A DNA stretch of 64,000 nt from DSNY01 sp040752195. Its GTDB lineage: Bacteria; Pseudomonadota; Gammaproteobacteria; Burkholderiales; Burkholderiaceae_F. The DNA is taken from positions 19,615 through 83,614 of the forward strand of contig JBFMFC010000011.1 in NCBI GenBank assembly GCA_040752195.1, read 5' to 3'. The position numbers and the translations under genes are program-made. The notes under the pieces were generated by a model. It was not told where the DNA came from, searched no databases, and was given only the letters and a program-made list of their open reading frames with translations. Every line of letters starts with the position of its first letter. Position 1 is the first letter of the stretch. Shown here piece after piece: positions 25,493 to 34,415 of this stretch.

Positions 25493-26772
25493 TGAAACGC
25501 GATGACATCCCCGAACTGCAGGTCGAAGACCGCGGCGTGCTGCGCTTTCTGACCTGCGGCAGCGTGGACGACGGCAAGAGCACGCTGATCGGGCGCCTGC
25601 TGTACGACACCAAGGCGTTGCTGGCCGATACGCTGGCCGCGCTCGAGAAGACGTCCGCCAGGCGCGGCCTGCCGGCGATCGACCTGTCGCTCGCGACCGA
25701 CGGCCTGGTCGCCGAGCGCGAGCAGGGCATCACGATCGACGTCGCGTACCGCTACTTCGCCACCGCGCGGCGCAAGTTCATCATCGCCGATGCCCCCGGC
25801 CACGAGCAGTACACGCGCAACATGGTCACGGCCGCGTCCACTGCCGACGCGGCAGTGCTGCTGGTCGATGCGCGCAAAGGCATCCTGTCGCAGACCAAAC
25901 GGCACGCGACGATCGCGGCGCTGCTCGGCATCCGCCAGTTGATCGTGGCGGTGAACAAGATTGATCTGGTGGACTTCTCGCAGCAGAAGTTCGATTCGAT
26001 CCGCGTCGACTTCGCCGCCTGGCTGGCGCAACACGCCGCGCCGGCCGCGGACGTGCGCTACCTGCCGCTTTCGGCCTTGGCGGGCGACAACGTCGTCGAG
26101 CCGAGCGAACGCACGCCGTGGTACGGCGGCCCGACGCTCGTGCAACTGCTGGAGGCCACGCCCGCCGGGCAGCTGGACACCGAGGCGCCCCTGCGGCTGC
26201 CGGTGCAATGGGTGTGCCGACCTTCCGGCTCCGAGTTCCGCGGCTACGCCGGGCGCATCGAATCCGGGTCGCTCGCGGTCGGCGACGCGGTCGTCGTGCT
26301 GCCGAGCGGCCAACGCTCGCGCGTGGCGCGCATCGCGCTCGGCGAGACCGAGCTGCAGAGCGCCGTTGCCGGTCAGTCGGTGATGGTGTCGCTCGCCGAC
26401 GAACGCGACGTCTCGCGCGGCGACATGCTGGTGCGCGCGGACGAACCTCAACCGGCGCCGCGGTGCCAGTTCACCGCGACCGTGTGCTGGCTGACGGCGA
26501 CACCGCTCGCGCCCGCGCGCAGCTACGTGCTGGCGCACACGACGCGCAGCGTGAAAGCGCGCGTAACGGGTGTGGACGCGCGGCTCGACATCCACACGCT
26601 CGCCTGGCGCGCGGACGGCGATGCGGTCGCGCTGAACGACATCGTGCGCGTGCGGTTCAGAACGCAGCAGCCGCTCGCGGCGGACAGCTATCGCGCCAAC
26701 CGCAACACCGGCAGCTTCATCCTGATCGACGAGGCGACCAACGACACGGTCGCCGCAGGGCTGATCGACTGA
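25492..26772 (+). CDS. cysN: Sulfate adenylyltransferase GTPase subunit CysN
   Basis: 426-residue translation-factor-like GTPase that activates CysD. The motifs are G1 GSVDDGKST (from 23), G3 DAPGHEQYTRN and G4 NKIDLVD, followed by EF-Tu-like beta-barrel domains. It ends with NRNTGSFILIDEATNDTVAAGLI, the usual CysN end, with no fused CysC kinase domain. The missing kinase fits an APS-reducing pathway. The gene is coupled to cysD and is followed after 4 bases by the ferredoxin reductase. Confidence 0.94.
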   Translation: MKRDDIPELQVEDRGVLRFLTCGSVDDGKSTLIGRLLYDTKALLADTLAALEKTSARRGLPAIDLSLATDGLVAEREQGITIDVAYRYFATARRKFIIADAPGHEQYTRNMVTAASTADAAVLLVDARKGILSQTKRHATIAALLGIRQLIVAVNKIDLVDFSQQKFDSIRVDFAAWLAQHAAPAADVRYLPLSALAGDNVVEPSERTPWYGGPTLVQLLEATPAGQLDTEAPLRLPVQWVCRPSGSEFRGYAGRIESGSLAVGDAVVVLPSGQRSRVARIALGETELQSAVAGQSVMVSLADERDVSRGDMLVRADEPQPAPRCQFTATVCWLTATPLAPARSYVLAHTTRSVKARVTGVDARLDIHTLAWRADGDAVALNDIVRVRFRTQQPLAADSYRANRNTGSFILIDEATNDTVAAGLID

Positions 26773-26776
26773 ACGA

Positions 26777-27628
26777 ATGGACGGCCATCTCGCAACGCCG
26801 GTCGCTGCGGCCAGGAAAAAGATCCCCGGCGAGCTGCCGGCGGAGAAGTACACGCGACAGAAGATCACCTGGATCAAGCGCTGGACCGACCATCTGTTCT
26901 CGTTTCGCATCACGCGCGACCGCGGCTTCCGCTTCAAGCCGGGGCAGTTCGCGCGTCTGGGTGTGTATCGCGACGACGGCCACAAGGGGTCGCGCTACGT
27001 GTGGCGCGCGTATTCGATCGTCTCCGCCGACTACGACGAGTTTCTCGAGTTCTATTCGATCGTCGTTCCCGACGGCGACTTCACGACCAGGCTCGCCGCG
27101 CTGCGAGAGGGCGACGAGCTGCTGATCGAGAAACAGGCGTACGGCTTTCTGACGCTCGACCGCTTCGAAGGCGGGCGCGATCTGTGGCTGCTTTCGTCCG
27201 GCACCGGCATCGCGCCGTTCATCTCGATCCTGTACGACCTCGACGCGTGGCACAGCTACCAGCGGCTGATTCTCGTGCACTCGGTACGGCATGCCAACGA
27301 ACTGGCGTATCGCGATACGGTGGCGGCGTTTCGCACGCACGAGGTGTTCGGCGAGCAGTTGGCCGCCGATCCCGGCAGGCTCGTGTACGTGCCGATCGTC
27401 ACGCGCGAGCGCGTCGACGGGCTGCTCGACGCGCGCATCCCGGCGCTGCTCGCCAGCGGGGCGCTGGAGGCGCGCGCCGGCGTCAAGCTCGATCCCGAGC
27501 GCAGCCGCGTCATGATCTGCGGCAATCCCGAGATGGTCGACGACATCCGCCATCACCTGCAGCGCGCGGGCTACCGCGTCTCCCGCCGCGGCGAGCCGGC
27601 GCAGATGGCGGTGGAGAACTACTGGTGA
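26777..27628 (+). CDS. fpr: Ferredoxin--NADP+ reductase
   Basis: 283-residue flavoenzyme. The FAD-binding motif RAYSIVS (near residue 77) is followed by FYSIVVPDGDFTTRL, the NADP-binding SSGTGIAPFISI, and the C-terminal MICGNPEMVDDIRHHLQ with VENYW at the end. A hydrophilic extension of about 25 residues precedes the usual Fpr start. Last in the cys operon, it very probably feeds electrons through ferredoxin to CysI, replacing CysJ. Confidence 0.88.
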   Translation: MDGHLATPVAAARKKIPGELPAEKYTRQKITWIKRWTDHLFSFRITRDRGFRFKPGQFARLGVYRDDGHKGSRYVWRAYSIVSADYDEFLEFYSIVVPDGDFTTRLAALREGDELLIEKQAYGFLTLDRFEGGRDLWLLSSGTGIAPFISILYDLDAWHSYQRLILVHSVRHANELAYRDTVAAFRTHEVFGEQLAADPGRLVYVPIVTRERVDGLLDARIPALLASGALEARAGVKLDPERSRVMICGNPEMVDDIRHHLQRAGYRVSRRGEPAQMAVENYW

Positions 27629-27650
27629 GCGCCGCGGGCGAACCGCAGGC

Positions 27651-27929
27651 TCACTTCGGCTGCGACTGCAGCTGAGCCAGCTCGGACTGCAGGCGCAGCG
27701 ACTCGCCTTCGAGCTGCTGCTGCCGCAGCCGCAGCCGCTCGATCGCGGCCTGCAGGTCGCGCAGCTCGCGCTCGACGCGCGCGCGCTCGTGCGCGTTGCG
27801 CGCCAGCTCCGAACGCACGCGCGCGATCTGCGCTTGAACTGCCGCCGGCTCCGGCGCGCCCGGCGCGCGCTGCGCGCCGGCCGCCGCCGGCAAAGCCAGC
27901 GCGAGCAGCACGGCGGCGCGAACGCTCAT
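27651..27929 (-). CDS. Small exported coiled-coil protein of unknown function
   Basis: 92 residues. An N-terminal signal peptide (MSVRAAVLLALALPAAAGA, cleavage likely before QRAPG) is followed by a single predicted coiled coil of heptads rich in Arg, Glu, Leu and Gln (about residues 35-90), ending LQSQPK. No known family is recognised. The start at 27929 has a GAGGCGG-like ribosome binding site. It lies 10 bases downstream of the cyclodeaminase-family gene on the same strand and converges on fpr, 22 bases away. It may be periplasmic or surface-associated. Confidence 0.65.
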   Translation of the reverse strand: MSVRAAVLLALALPAAAGAQRAPGAPEPAAVQAQIARVRSELARNAHERARVERELRDLQAAIERLRLRQQQLEGESLRLQSELAQLQSQPK

Positions 27930-27939
27930 CGCGACCGCC

Positions 27940-28860
27940 TCACTGCGCGCGCTGCCAGACGAGCTGTGCGAGCGCGACGTCCTCCAGTCCGACGCCGACC
28001 GACTTGTAAACGACGATGTCGTTCGCCTTGCGTTCGTACTTGGCGCCGTGAACGAGCAGCTTGCCCAGCTCGACGACACGCGCCGGGTCGATCACGCCGG
28101 CTGCGGCGCGCGCGAACTCGCCCGCCTCGGCCTGCGCCGCCGGCAGCCATTCGACGACGATCAGATCGGCGCGCGCGAGCAACGCGTCATCGAGCTCGCG
28201 CGCCTGCGGCTTGCTCGAACCGATCGCGGCGACGAACGCGCCGCGGCGCACGAGCGCGCCGTCGAACAGCGGCTCGACCGCGCGTGTGCAGGTGGCGATG
28301 ACGTCGGCCTCGCGCGCGGCGGTCGCGGCGTCGACCGCGTTCGCCTGCACGCCGAACTCGGTTGCGATCCAGTGCGCGAGGTCGGGCGCGCCTGCGCGGC
28401 CGGCGACCAGCACGCGCTCGAACGGATGCGAAAGCAGGAAGGCTTCGGCGTGCGCGCGCGCCTGCACGCCGGTGCCGAAAATCGCCAGCGTCTGCGCGTC
28501 GCGCCGCGCCAGCGCGCGCATCGCCACCGCGCTGGCGGCGGCCGTTCGAAAGCGCGTGATCTCGTTGGCCTCGATCGCGGCGAGCGGCTCGCCGGTCACC
28601 GCGGAGAACAGCACGATCACGAAGGAAAAGCGCCCCTGGACGGTCGAATAGACCTTGGCGCCGGCAACGCCGCTCGCCGGCAGCGACGCGCCCATCGTCG
28701 AGATCGTCGCCGTCTGCTGATTGTGCTCGGCGCTGGCGCGCACGCGGGGCGCGATCGCGCCGGCGCCGTTGCCGAACTGCTCGAACGCCGCCGTCATCGC
28801 GAAGATCGCTTCGCGCATCGTGACGAGCGCGGCGACTTCTTCGTCCGTGATCAGGCGCAT
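27940..28860 (-). CDS. Ornithine cyclodeaminase/mu-crystallin family protein (probable imine/ketimine reductase)
   Basis: 306-residue NAD(P)-dependent enzyme. The active-site lysine region is GAKVYST, IEANEITRFRTAAASAVAMRAL is the family helix, and the nucleotide fold is LAIFGTGVQARAH. Where true ornithine cyclodeaminases have a catalytic Asp (GGDCPGK-type motif, as I recall), this protein has GSSKPQARELD. An alanine-dehydrogenase-like or cyclic-imine reductase activity is therefore more likely than ornithine cyclisation. It lies 54 bases downstream of the TRAP permease gene in the same direction, suggesting that it acts on the imported compound or its transamination product. Confidence 0.8.
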   Translation of the reverse strand: MRLITDEEVAALVTMREAIFAMTAAFEQFGNGAGAIAPRVRASAEHNQQTATISTMGASLPASGVAGAKVYSTVQGRFSFVIVLFSAVTGEPLAAIEANEITRFRTAAASAVAMRALARRDAQTLAIFGTGVQARAHAEAFLLSHPFERVLVAGRAGAPDLAHWIATEFGVQANAVDAATAAREADVIATCTRAVEPLFDGALVRRGAFVAAIGSSKPQARELDDALLARADLIVVEWLPAAQAEAGEFARAAAGVIDPARVVELGKLLVHGAKYERKANDIVVYKSVGVGLEDVALAQLVWQRAQ

Positions 28861-28914
28861 CGGCGAACCCTCCGCTGCGCGCAGGATAGCGCGCGTTCGA
28901 CCGCGCCAAGGCGG

Positions 28915-31542
28915 CTACGCGGCCGCCGGCGTCGCTGCGCGCCGCATCCGCAGCCCTTGCATCCACCAGACCAGCGCCGCAAGCAGCAGTCCCGGGATAT
29001 AGAACCAGTGCGCGCTGATGCGGTCGGTCGGCACCTTGACGGCGACGATCTCGAATCCCGGTTCGATGCGTGCTTTGGCCGCCGTGCTGCCGAAGCGCAC
29101 GTGGGTGACCTGCAGCGTCTCGCCGGCGCCGGATATGGTGACGCCCGCCTCGGCGAGGCGCTTGCGCGCGGCCGCGAGCGGGTTCGGATCGTCGCCGCGC
29201 GGACCCATGCGCAGCGCGACGGTCTTGTTGCGCTCCTCGCCCTCGAGTGTCTGCCCGGCGATCACGAACACCAGCCGGTCGCCCTCGTCGAGCCGCGCGG
29301 CGACCTCGTACAGCTTCGAGGCCGGCGCATCGGTGTACTCGGGTGCGATGCGGTCGGCGAACCAGTCCGGGCGGAACAGCGCGAAGGTCGCCGCCAGCAG
29401 CAGCAGCACCTCCCACCAGCGGCAGCGGATGCGGAACCAGCGCATCGTCGCCGCCGCGAACAGCAGCGACGCCACGGTGGAGGCGAACGCGACCAGCAGC
29501 GCCTCGCCCCAGCCGTGCACATCGATCAGCAGCAGCGCCGGATTGAAGATCCAGATGAACGGCAGCACGACGGTGCGCAGCGCGTACACCGATCCCTGGA
29601 TGCCGACCGCGATCGGGTCTTCCTTCGCGATCGCCGCGCCGGCGAACGTCGCCAGCCCCACCGGCGGCGTGATATCGCCCATGATCCCGTAGTAGAAGAC
29701 GAACAGGTGCACGGCGACGAGCGGGATGACGATGCCCGACTGCGCGCCGAGCTCGACGATCACCGGCGCCATCAGCGTGGCGACCAGGATGTAGTTGGCG
29801 GTGGTCGGCACGCCCAGCCCGAGCACGAGGCAGACGAACGCGGTGAACAGCAGCATCGCGAGCACGTTGCCGTGCGAGACGAACTCGACGAAGTCGGTCA
29901 TGCGCAGCCCGAGCCCGGTCAGCGTGATGCTGCCCACGATGATGCCGGCGCAGCCGGTGGCCACCGCGATGCCGATCATGTTGCGCGCGCCCTCGTTGCA
30001 GCCGTGGACGATGTCGCGCAGCCCGGCCGCGAACTGCGCGCCGGCGTCGCCGCTGCGGCGGAACGCGGCGATCAGCGGCCGTTGGCTCGCCATCATCAGC
30101 AGCTGCGCCAGCACGCCGTAAAAGGCCGACAGCCCGGGCGACAACTCCTCGACCATCAGGCACCAGATCAGCACACCGATCGGGATCAGGAAGTGCAGGC
30201 CCGCCTTGACCGTCGGCCAGGTCGGCGGCAGCACCGGGTTGCTGACGTCGATCTCGGCGGGCAGGTCGGGCTGCGCGGCCGCGACCCGTACGCTGTAGAC
30301 GTACAGCAGCGTCAGCAGCACGCCGAGCACGTACGGCGCGGCATCGCCGAAGGCGAGCTTCGCTCCGAACGCGACGTAGTAGATCGCGGCGCAGGCGATC
30401 AGCGTGCCGGAGATGCCCAGCCCCCAGGCGACGACGCGATCGCGCATCGTGCGGTCGCGCTCGCGTGCGGCGGGCTGGATGCCGAGCTTCACCGCCTCGA
30501 GATGCACGATGTAGAAGAGCGCGATGTAGCTGATCACCGCCGGGATGAACGCGTGCTTGACGATGTCCGAATAGGGGATGCCCACGTACTCGACCATCAG
30601 GAATGCCGCCGCGCCCATCACGGGCGGCATGATCTGGCCGTTGACCGACGACGAGGTTTCGATCGCCGCCGCCTTGACGCCGCCATAGCCGGCGCGCTTC
30701 ATCAGCGGAATCGTGAAGATGCCGCCCGAGACGACGTTGCTGACCGACGAGCCGGAGATCAGGCCGTTCAACGCCGACGACACGACCGCGACCTTGGCCG
30801 GTCCGCCGCGCAGGTGGCCGAGCAGCGCGAAGCTCACCTGCATCATGTAGTTGCCGCCGCCAGCGCGGTCGAGCAGCGTGCCGAACAGCACGAACACGAA
30901 GATGAAGCTCACCGACACGCCGAGCGCGATGCCGAACACGCCCTCGGTCACCATCCACATGTGCGACACCACGCGCGGGATCGACGCGCCTTTGTGCGCG
31001 ATCACGTCGGGCAGGTACGGCCCGGCCATCACATAGGCCAGGAAGATCACGGCCAGCATCGCCATCGGCAGACCGACCGCGCGCCGGGTGGCCTCGAGCA
31101 GCAGCAGGATGCCGGCGATCCCGACCGCCACGTCGAGCGCCGTCGGATTGCCCGGCCGCAGCGCCAGCTCGCGGTAGAAGACGATCAGGTACAGCGCGGT
31201 GAAGGCACCGACGATCGCGAAGACCCAGTCGAGCACCGGCACGCGGTCGCGCGGCGAGCTGCGCAGCGCAGGAAACGCGAGGAAGGCCAGCAGCAGCGCG
31301 GTCGCCAGATGGATCGAACGCGCCTCGGTGTCGTTGAACACGCCCCAGCCCAGCGCGAACGGCAACGGCGACGCGTACCACAGCTGGAACGCGACCCACG
31401 CCAGACCGATCGCCGTCATCACCGCGCCGATCGCGGTGCGGCCGCCGAGGTCCGCGTCCTTGGCGATTCTCAGCACGTCGGGGCGCTCGCCGAGCTGCAG
31501 CTCGGCGGTCGGCCCCAGGTCTTTTCCGATCTTGTCGTGCAC
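28915..31542 (-). CDS. TRAP transporter permease, fused 4TM/12TM (TAXI type) with C-terminal DUF3394
   Basis: 875-residue secondary transporter. An N-terminal four-helix small-subunit region is fused to the large DctM-like subunit. GSSVSNVVSGGIFTIPLMKRAGY, SSSVNGQIMPPVMGAAAFLM and GLGVPTTANYILVATLMAPVI are typical TAXI-type motifs. The last 200 residues contain a soluble segment (DRIAPEYTDAPASKLYEVAARL onward) matching DUF3394, followed by a final helix. It starts with GTG at 31542 behind GAGGGG. It works with the periplasmic binding protein encoded 94 bases upstream. TAXI systems often carry glutamate-like or other carboxylate substrates; the substrate here is not evident. Confidence 0.92.
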   Translation of the reverse strand: MHDKIGKDLGPTAELQLGERPDVLRIAKDADLGGRTAIGAVMTAIGLAWVAFQLWYASPLPFALGWGVFNDTEARSIHLATALLLAFLAFPALRSSPRDRVPVLDWVFAIVGAFTALYLIVFYRELALRPGNPTALDVAVGIAGILLLLEATRRAVGLPMAMLAVIFLAYVMAGPYLPDVIAHKGASIPRVVSHMWMVTEGVFGIALGVSVSFIFVFVLFGTLLDRAGGGNYMMQVSFALLGHLRGGPAKVAVVSSALNGLISGSSVSNVVSGGIFTIPLMKRAGYGGVKAAAIETSSSVNGQIMPPVMGAAAFLMVEYVGIPYSDIVKHAFIPAVISYIALFYIVHLEAVKLGIQPAARERDRTMRDRVVAWGLGISGTLIACAAIYYVAFGAKLAFGDAAPYVLGVLLTLLYVYSVRVAAAQPDLPAEIDVSNPVLPPTWPTVKAGLHFLIPIGVLIWCLMVEELSPGLSAFYGVLAQLLMMASQRPLIAAFRRSGDAGAQFAAGLRDIVHGCNEGARNMIGIAVATGCAGIIVGSITLTGLGLRMTDFVEFVSHGNVLAMLLFTAFVCLVLGLGVPTTANYILVATLMAPVIVELGAQSGIVIPLVAVHLFVFYYGIMGDITPPVGLATFAGAAIAKEDPIAVGIQGSVYALRTVVLPFIWIFNPALLLIDVHGWGEALLVAFASTVASLLFAAATMRWFRIRCRWWEVLLLLAATFALFRPDWFADRIAPEYTDAPASKLYEVAARLDEGDRLVFVIAGQTLEGEERNKTVALRMGPRGDDPNPLAAARKRLAEAGVTISGAGETLQVTHVRFGSTAAKARIEPGFEIVAVKVPTDRISAHWFYIPGLLLAALVWWMQGLRMRRAATPAAA

Positions 31543-31561
31543 GGCGCCCCTCGAAAAGAAG

Positions 31562-31587
31562 GACGGGCGGCTGTCTGGCCGCCCGTC
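31562..31587 (-). terminator. Hairpin between the TAXI binding-protein and permease genes
   Basis: GACGGGCGGC and GCCGCCCGTC form a perfect 10-bp stem with a six-base loop. In the direction of transcription it is followed by CTTCTTTTC, a weak T-rich tract. Such hairpins commonly cause partial termination or protect the upstream mRNA, so the binding protein is made in excess over the permease. Confidence 0.7.
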
Positions 31588-31636
31588 GACTTCAAAGCCG
31601 CTCGATGCTCCGGGCGATGCCCGGCGCCGCGCGGCC

Positions 31637-32620
31637 CTATTTGACCCAGCCCTTCTCGCGGTAGTAGCGCAACGCGCCGTCGTGCAGCGGGGCCGACAGG
31701 CCGTTCTTGATCATGTCCTCGGGCTTGAGGTTGCCGAGCGCGGGGTGCAGCTTCTTGAACTCGTCCAGGTTGTCGAACACCGTCTTGACGACCGTGTAGA
31801 CGATGTCGGCGGGCACTTTGGCGGAACTCACCACCGTCGCCTGGACGCCGTAGGTCGTCGTCGGCTGCGGGTTGTTCGGGTACATGCCGCCCGGGATCGT
31901 CGCCAGCGCGTAGTACGGCTTCTCCTTGACCAGCTTGTCGATCGCCGGGCCGGTCAACGAGACCAGCTTGGCACCGCAGATCGTCGTCGGGTCCTGGATG
32001 TTGGCCGACGGATGGCCGACCGCATAGAAAAAGCCGTCGATCTTGCCGTCGCACAGCGCCGGGCCGTGCTCGTCGGGGCGCAGCTCGGAAGCGAGGCCGA
32101 AGTCGCTCATCTTCCACCCCATCGCCGCCAGCAGCTCGTTCATCGACGCCAGCGTGCCGGACCCCGGGTTGCCGACGTTGAAGCGCTTGCCTTTGAAGTC
32201 CTCGAACTTCGTGATGTTCGCTTCCTTGCGAGCGACCACGGTGAAGGGTTCCGGATGCAGCGCGAACACGGCGCGCAGATCGCCGTAGGCGCCGTCCTTC
32301 TGGAACTGGCCGAGCCCCTTGGTCGCGTTGTACTGGACGTCGGACTGCGCCACGCCGAACTCGATCTCGCCCGACTTCAACAGGTTGACGTTGGCCACCG
32401 AGCCGCCGGTGGATTCGACCGAGCAGCGCAGCCCGTGCTTGGCACGGTCGCGATTGACCAGGCGGCAGATCGCGCCGCCGGCCGGGTAGTACACGCCGGT
32501 CACACCGCCGGTGCCGATGGTGATGAAGCGCTGCTGCGCGGCGGCCGTCTGCGGCAGCGAAGCGGCCGCGACGAAGACCGACGCGAGCGCGGCGCCGGCG
32601 AGCGAAAGCTTGAATCGCAT
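31637..32620 (-). CDS. TAXI-family TRAP transporter periplasmic binding protein
   Basis: 327-residue exported protein. A signal peptide (MRFKLSLAGAALASVFVAAASLPQTAAAQ) is followed by RFITIGTGGVTGVYYPAGGAICRLVNR, the diagnostic start of TAXI binding proteins, and later EFGVAQSDVQYNATKG and NVGNPGSGTLASMNELL. A candidate promoter on the same strand has TTGCGC (32685-32680), 17 bases, then TAAGTT (32662-32657); it is weak. The gene precedes its permease, separated by a hairpin. Confidence 0.93.
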   Translation of the reverse strand: MRFKLSLAGAALASVFVAAASLPQTAAAQQRFITIGTGGVTGVYYPAGGAICRLVNRDRAKHGLRCSVESTGGSVANVNLLKSGEIEFGVAQSDVQYNATKGLGQFQKDGAYGDLRAVFALHPEPFTVVARKEANITKFEDFKGKRFNVGNPGSGTLASMNELLAAMGWKMSDFGLASELRPDEHGPALCDGKIDGFFYAVGHPSANIQDPTTICGAKLVSLTGPAIDKLVKEKPYYALATIPGGMYPNNPQPTTTYGVQATVVSSAKVPADIVYTVVKTVFDNLDEFKKLHPALGNLKPEDMIKNGLSAPLHDGALRYYREKGWVK

Positions 32621-32710
32621 GATGTCTCCTCGTTTCGGTTGTTGGAGCGATGCGCGAACTTACCGCCCGCGCCAGCCGCGCGCAAGCGACGGCACCGGTA
32701 CAGGTGCGAA

Positions 32711-34054
32711 TCAGCCGGCGACGCGCTCGATCGCGACGTCGACCGCCTCGACGAGCCGCTCGATCAGCAGATCGAGTTCCTCGTCGGTGACGATGAACGG
32801 CGGAGCGAGCAGCACGTGATCGCCGCGCGCGCCGTCGATCGTCCCGCCCATCGGGTAGCACATCAGCCCCAGCGACATCGCTTCCTGCTTGATCCGCGCG
32901 GCGAGCTTGAGCTTCGGATCGAACGGTTCCTTGCTCGCACGGTCGCGTACCAGCTCGATCGCCCAGAACAGCCCGCGACCGCGGATGTCGCCGACGTGTT
33001 CGTGCTCGCCGAAAGCATCGACGAGCCGGTCGCGCAGCTTCTCCCCCTGGCGTGCGCAGCGCTCGACGAGCCGGTCGCGCTTGAGCACCTTCTGCACCGC
33101 GAGTGCGGCCGCGCACGCGACCGGATGGCCGATGTACGTATGCCCGTGCTGGAAGAAGCCCGAACCCTGCGCGATCGCATCGATCACGCGCCCGCCGACG
33201 AGCACCGCGCCGACCGGCTGGTAGCCGCCACCGAGCCCCTTTGCGATCGCCATCAGGTCGGGCGCGACGCCTTCCTGCGCGCACGCGTGCAACGTGCCGG
33301 TGCGGCCCATCCCGCACATCACCTCGTCGAGGATCAGCAGGATTCCGTGCCGGTCGCAGATTTGGCGCACGCGCCTGAAGTAGCCCGGCGGCGGCGTGAG
33401 ACACCCGCTGGTGGCGCCGCCCACAGTCTCGGCGACGAACGCGATGACCCTGTCGCCGCCGACGCGCGCGATCGTCTCTTCCAGCTCGCGCGCGAGCCGT
33501 TCGCCGTACTGCTCGGGCGTCTCATCCGCGCGCTGATCCCGGTACGCGTACGTGGGGCTGACGTGCTCGACGTCGATCAACAGCGGCGCGAACTGCCGGC
33601 GCCGCCAGACGTTGCCGCCGACCGCCAGCGCACCGAGCGTGTTGCCGTGGTACGAGTTGCGGCGCGCGATGAACTTTGCGCGCTGCGGCTGGCCGATCTC
33701 CACGAAGTACTGGCGCGCGAGCTTCAGCGCCGCCTCCATCGCCTCCGAGCCCCCGGACACCAGATACACGTGCGACATGCCGGCCGGCGCATCGGCGATC
33801 AGCGCATCGGCAAGCTGCTCGGCGACCTCGGTCGAGAAGAAGCTCGTGTGCGCATACGCGATCCGCTCGATCTGCGCGTGCATCGCCGCCAGCACGTCGG
33901 GGTGCCCGTGCCCGAGGCACGACACCGCGGCGCCGCCGGAGGCGTCGAGATAGCGCTTGCCGGCCGCGTCGGTGATGAAGCAGCCCTGCGCGGAGACGGC
34001 GAGCGGATAGCCGCCGCGGAGCTGGCGATGCAGGATGTGCGATTCGCGATGCAT
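32711..34054 (-). CDS. Class III pyridoxal-phosphate aminotransferase
   Basis: 447-residue PLP enzyme of the omega-amino-acid/ornithine aminotransferase fold. SGGSEAMEAALKLAR contacts the phosphate, LDEVMCGMGRTG holds the PLP-ring Asp243, and AIAKGLGGGYQPVGAVL carries the Schiff-base Lys272. GHTYIGHPVACAAALAV is also typical. ATG at 34054 (MHRESHILHRQ) gives the standard N-terminus. A TACAAT -10-like box lies 40 bases upstream at 34096-34091, without a recognisable -35. It heads a same-strand set with the TAXI-TRAP transporter and the cyclodeaminase-family gene, suggesting catabolism of an imported amino compound. The exact amino donor is unknown. Confidence 0.88.
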   Translation of the reverse strand: MHRESHILHRQLRGGYPLAVSAQGCFITDAAGKRYLDASGGAAVSCLGHGHPDVLAAMHAQIERIAYAHTSFFSTEVAEQLADALIADAPAGMSHVYLVSGGSEAMEAALKLARQYFVEIGQPQRAKFIARRNSYHGNTLGALAVGGNVWRRRQFAPLLIDVEHVSPTYAYRDQRADETPEQYGERLARELEETIARVGGDRVIAFVAETVGGATSGCLTPPPGYFRRVRQICDRHGILLILDEVMCGMGRTGTLHACAQEGVAPDLMAIAKGLGGGYQPVGAVLVGGRVIDAIAQGSGFFQHGHTYIGHPVACAAALAVQKVLKRDRLVERCARQGEKLRDRLVDAFGEHEHVGDIRGRGLFWAIELVRDRASKEPFDPKLKLAARIKQEAMSLGLMCYPMGGTIDGARGDHVLLAPPFIVTDEELDLLIERLVEAVDVAIERVAG

Positions 34055-34415
34055 GCGGGTTTCGAGTCGTCGGCGAACGGTCGTGGACCGATTGTAGGCG
34101 GCTGCAACTCCCGAGCCCGTCGAAGTACGAAGGGCTGTACGCCCGTGACCGCCCCTGCGAGGCGCAGCGCGCCGCCGACGAGCGCACGCATGGCGCACGA
34201 CGCCTGCCGGCGCGCGTCGGACGGTCTGGTCTGGCTCCCCGGCGACCGGCCGCCGGACGCCGATCGGCCGCCTCAAGCCGCCTGCGTGCATGCCGATAGG
34301 AACGGAAGGCCGCAGCCCGCGGCGTTCGCGCGTCCGCCGGGCCGCGGGCGTCGGCTCGCGGGCGCGGCGACGCGTCCAAACCTCCGGTCATGCGCCGGGA
34401 AGCCCGGAAGGAGCC
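34055..34415. other. Divergent intergenic region between the aminotransferase and pseudopilin genes
   Basis: 361 bases. On the reverse strand TACAAT (34096-34091) is a strong -10 match for the aminotransferase. On the forward strand no convincing -35/-10 pair was found before the pseudopilin gene, although GGAAGGAG precedes its start codon. I see no further gene, repeat or RNA structure of note. Confidence 0.45.

Noticed and set aside
25492..26772. Possible CysN-CysC fusion
   Set aside because: The protein ends at the normal CysN end (426 residues); no kinase domain follows, and CysH is of the APS type, so none is needed.
28048..31644. 1198-codon forward frame opposite the TRAP permease and cyclodeaminase genes
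   Set aside because: Compositional artefact of GC-rich coding DNA; the reverse strand has membrane segments and family motifs throughout.
32621..32710. Sigma54-like element (GGTGCCG then TTGC) upstream of the TAXI binding-protein gene
   Set aside because: The GG and GC pairs are 13 bases apart instead of 12, so it was not called.
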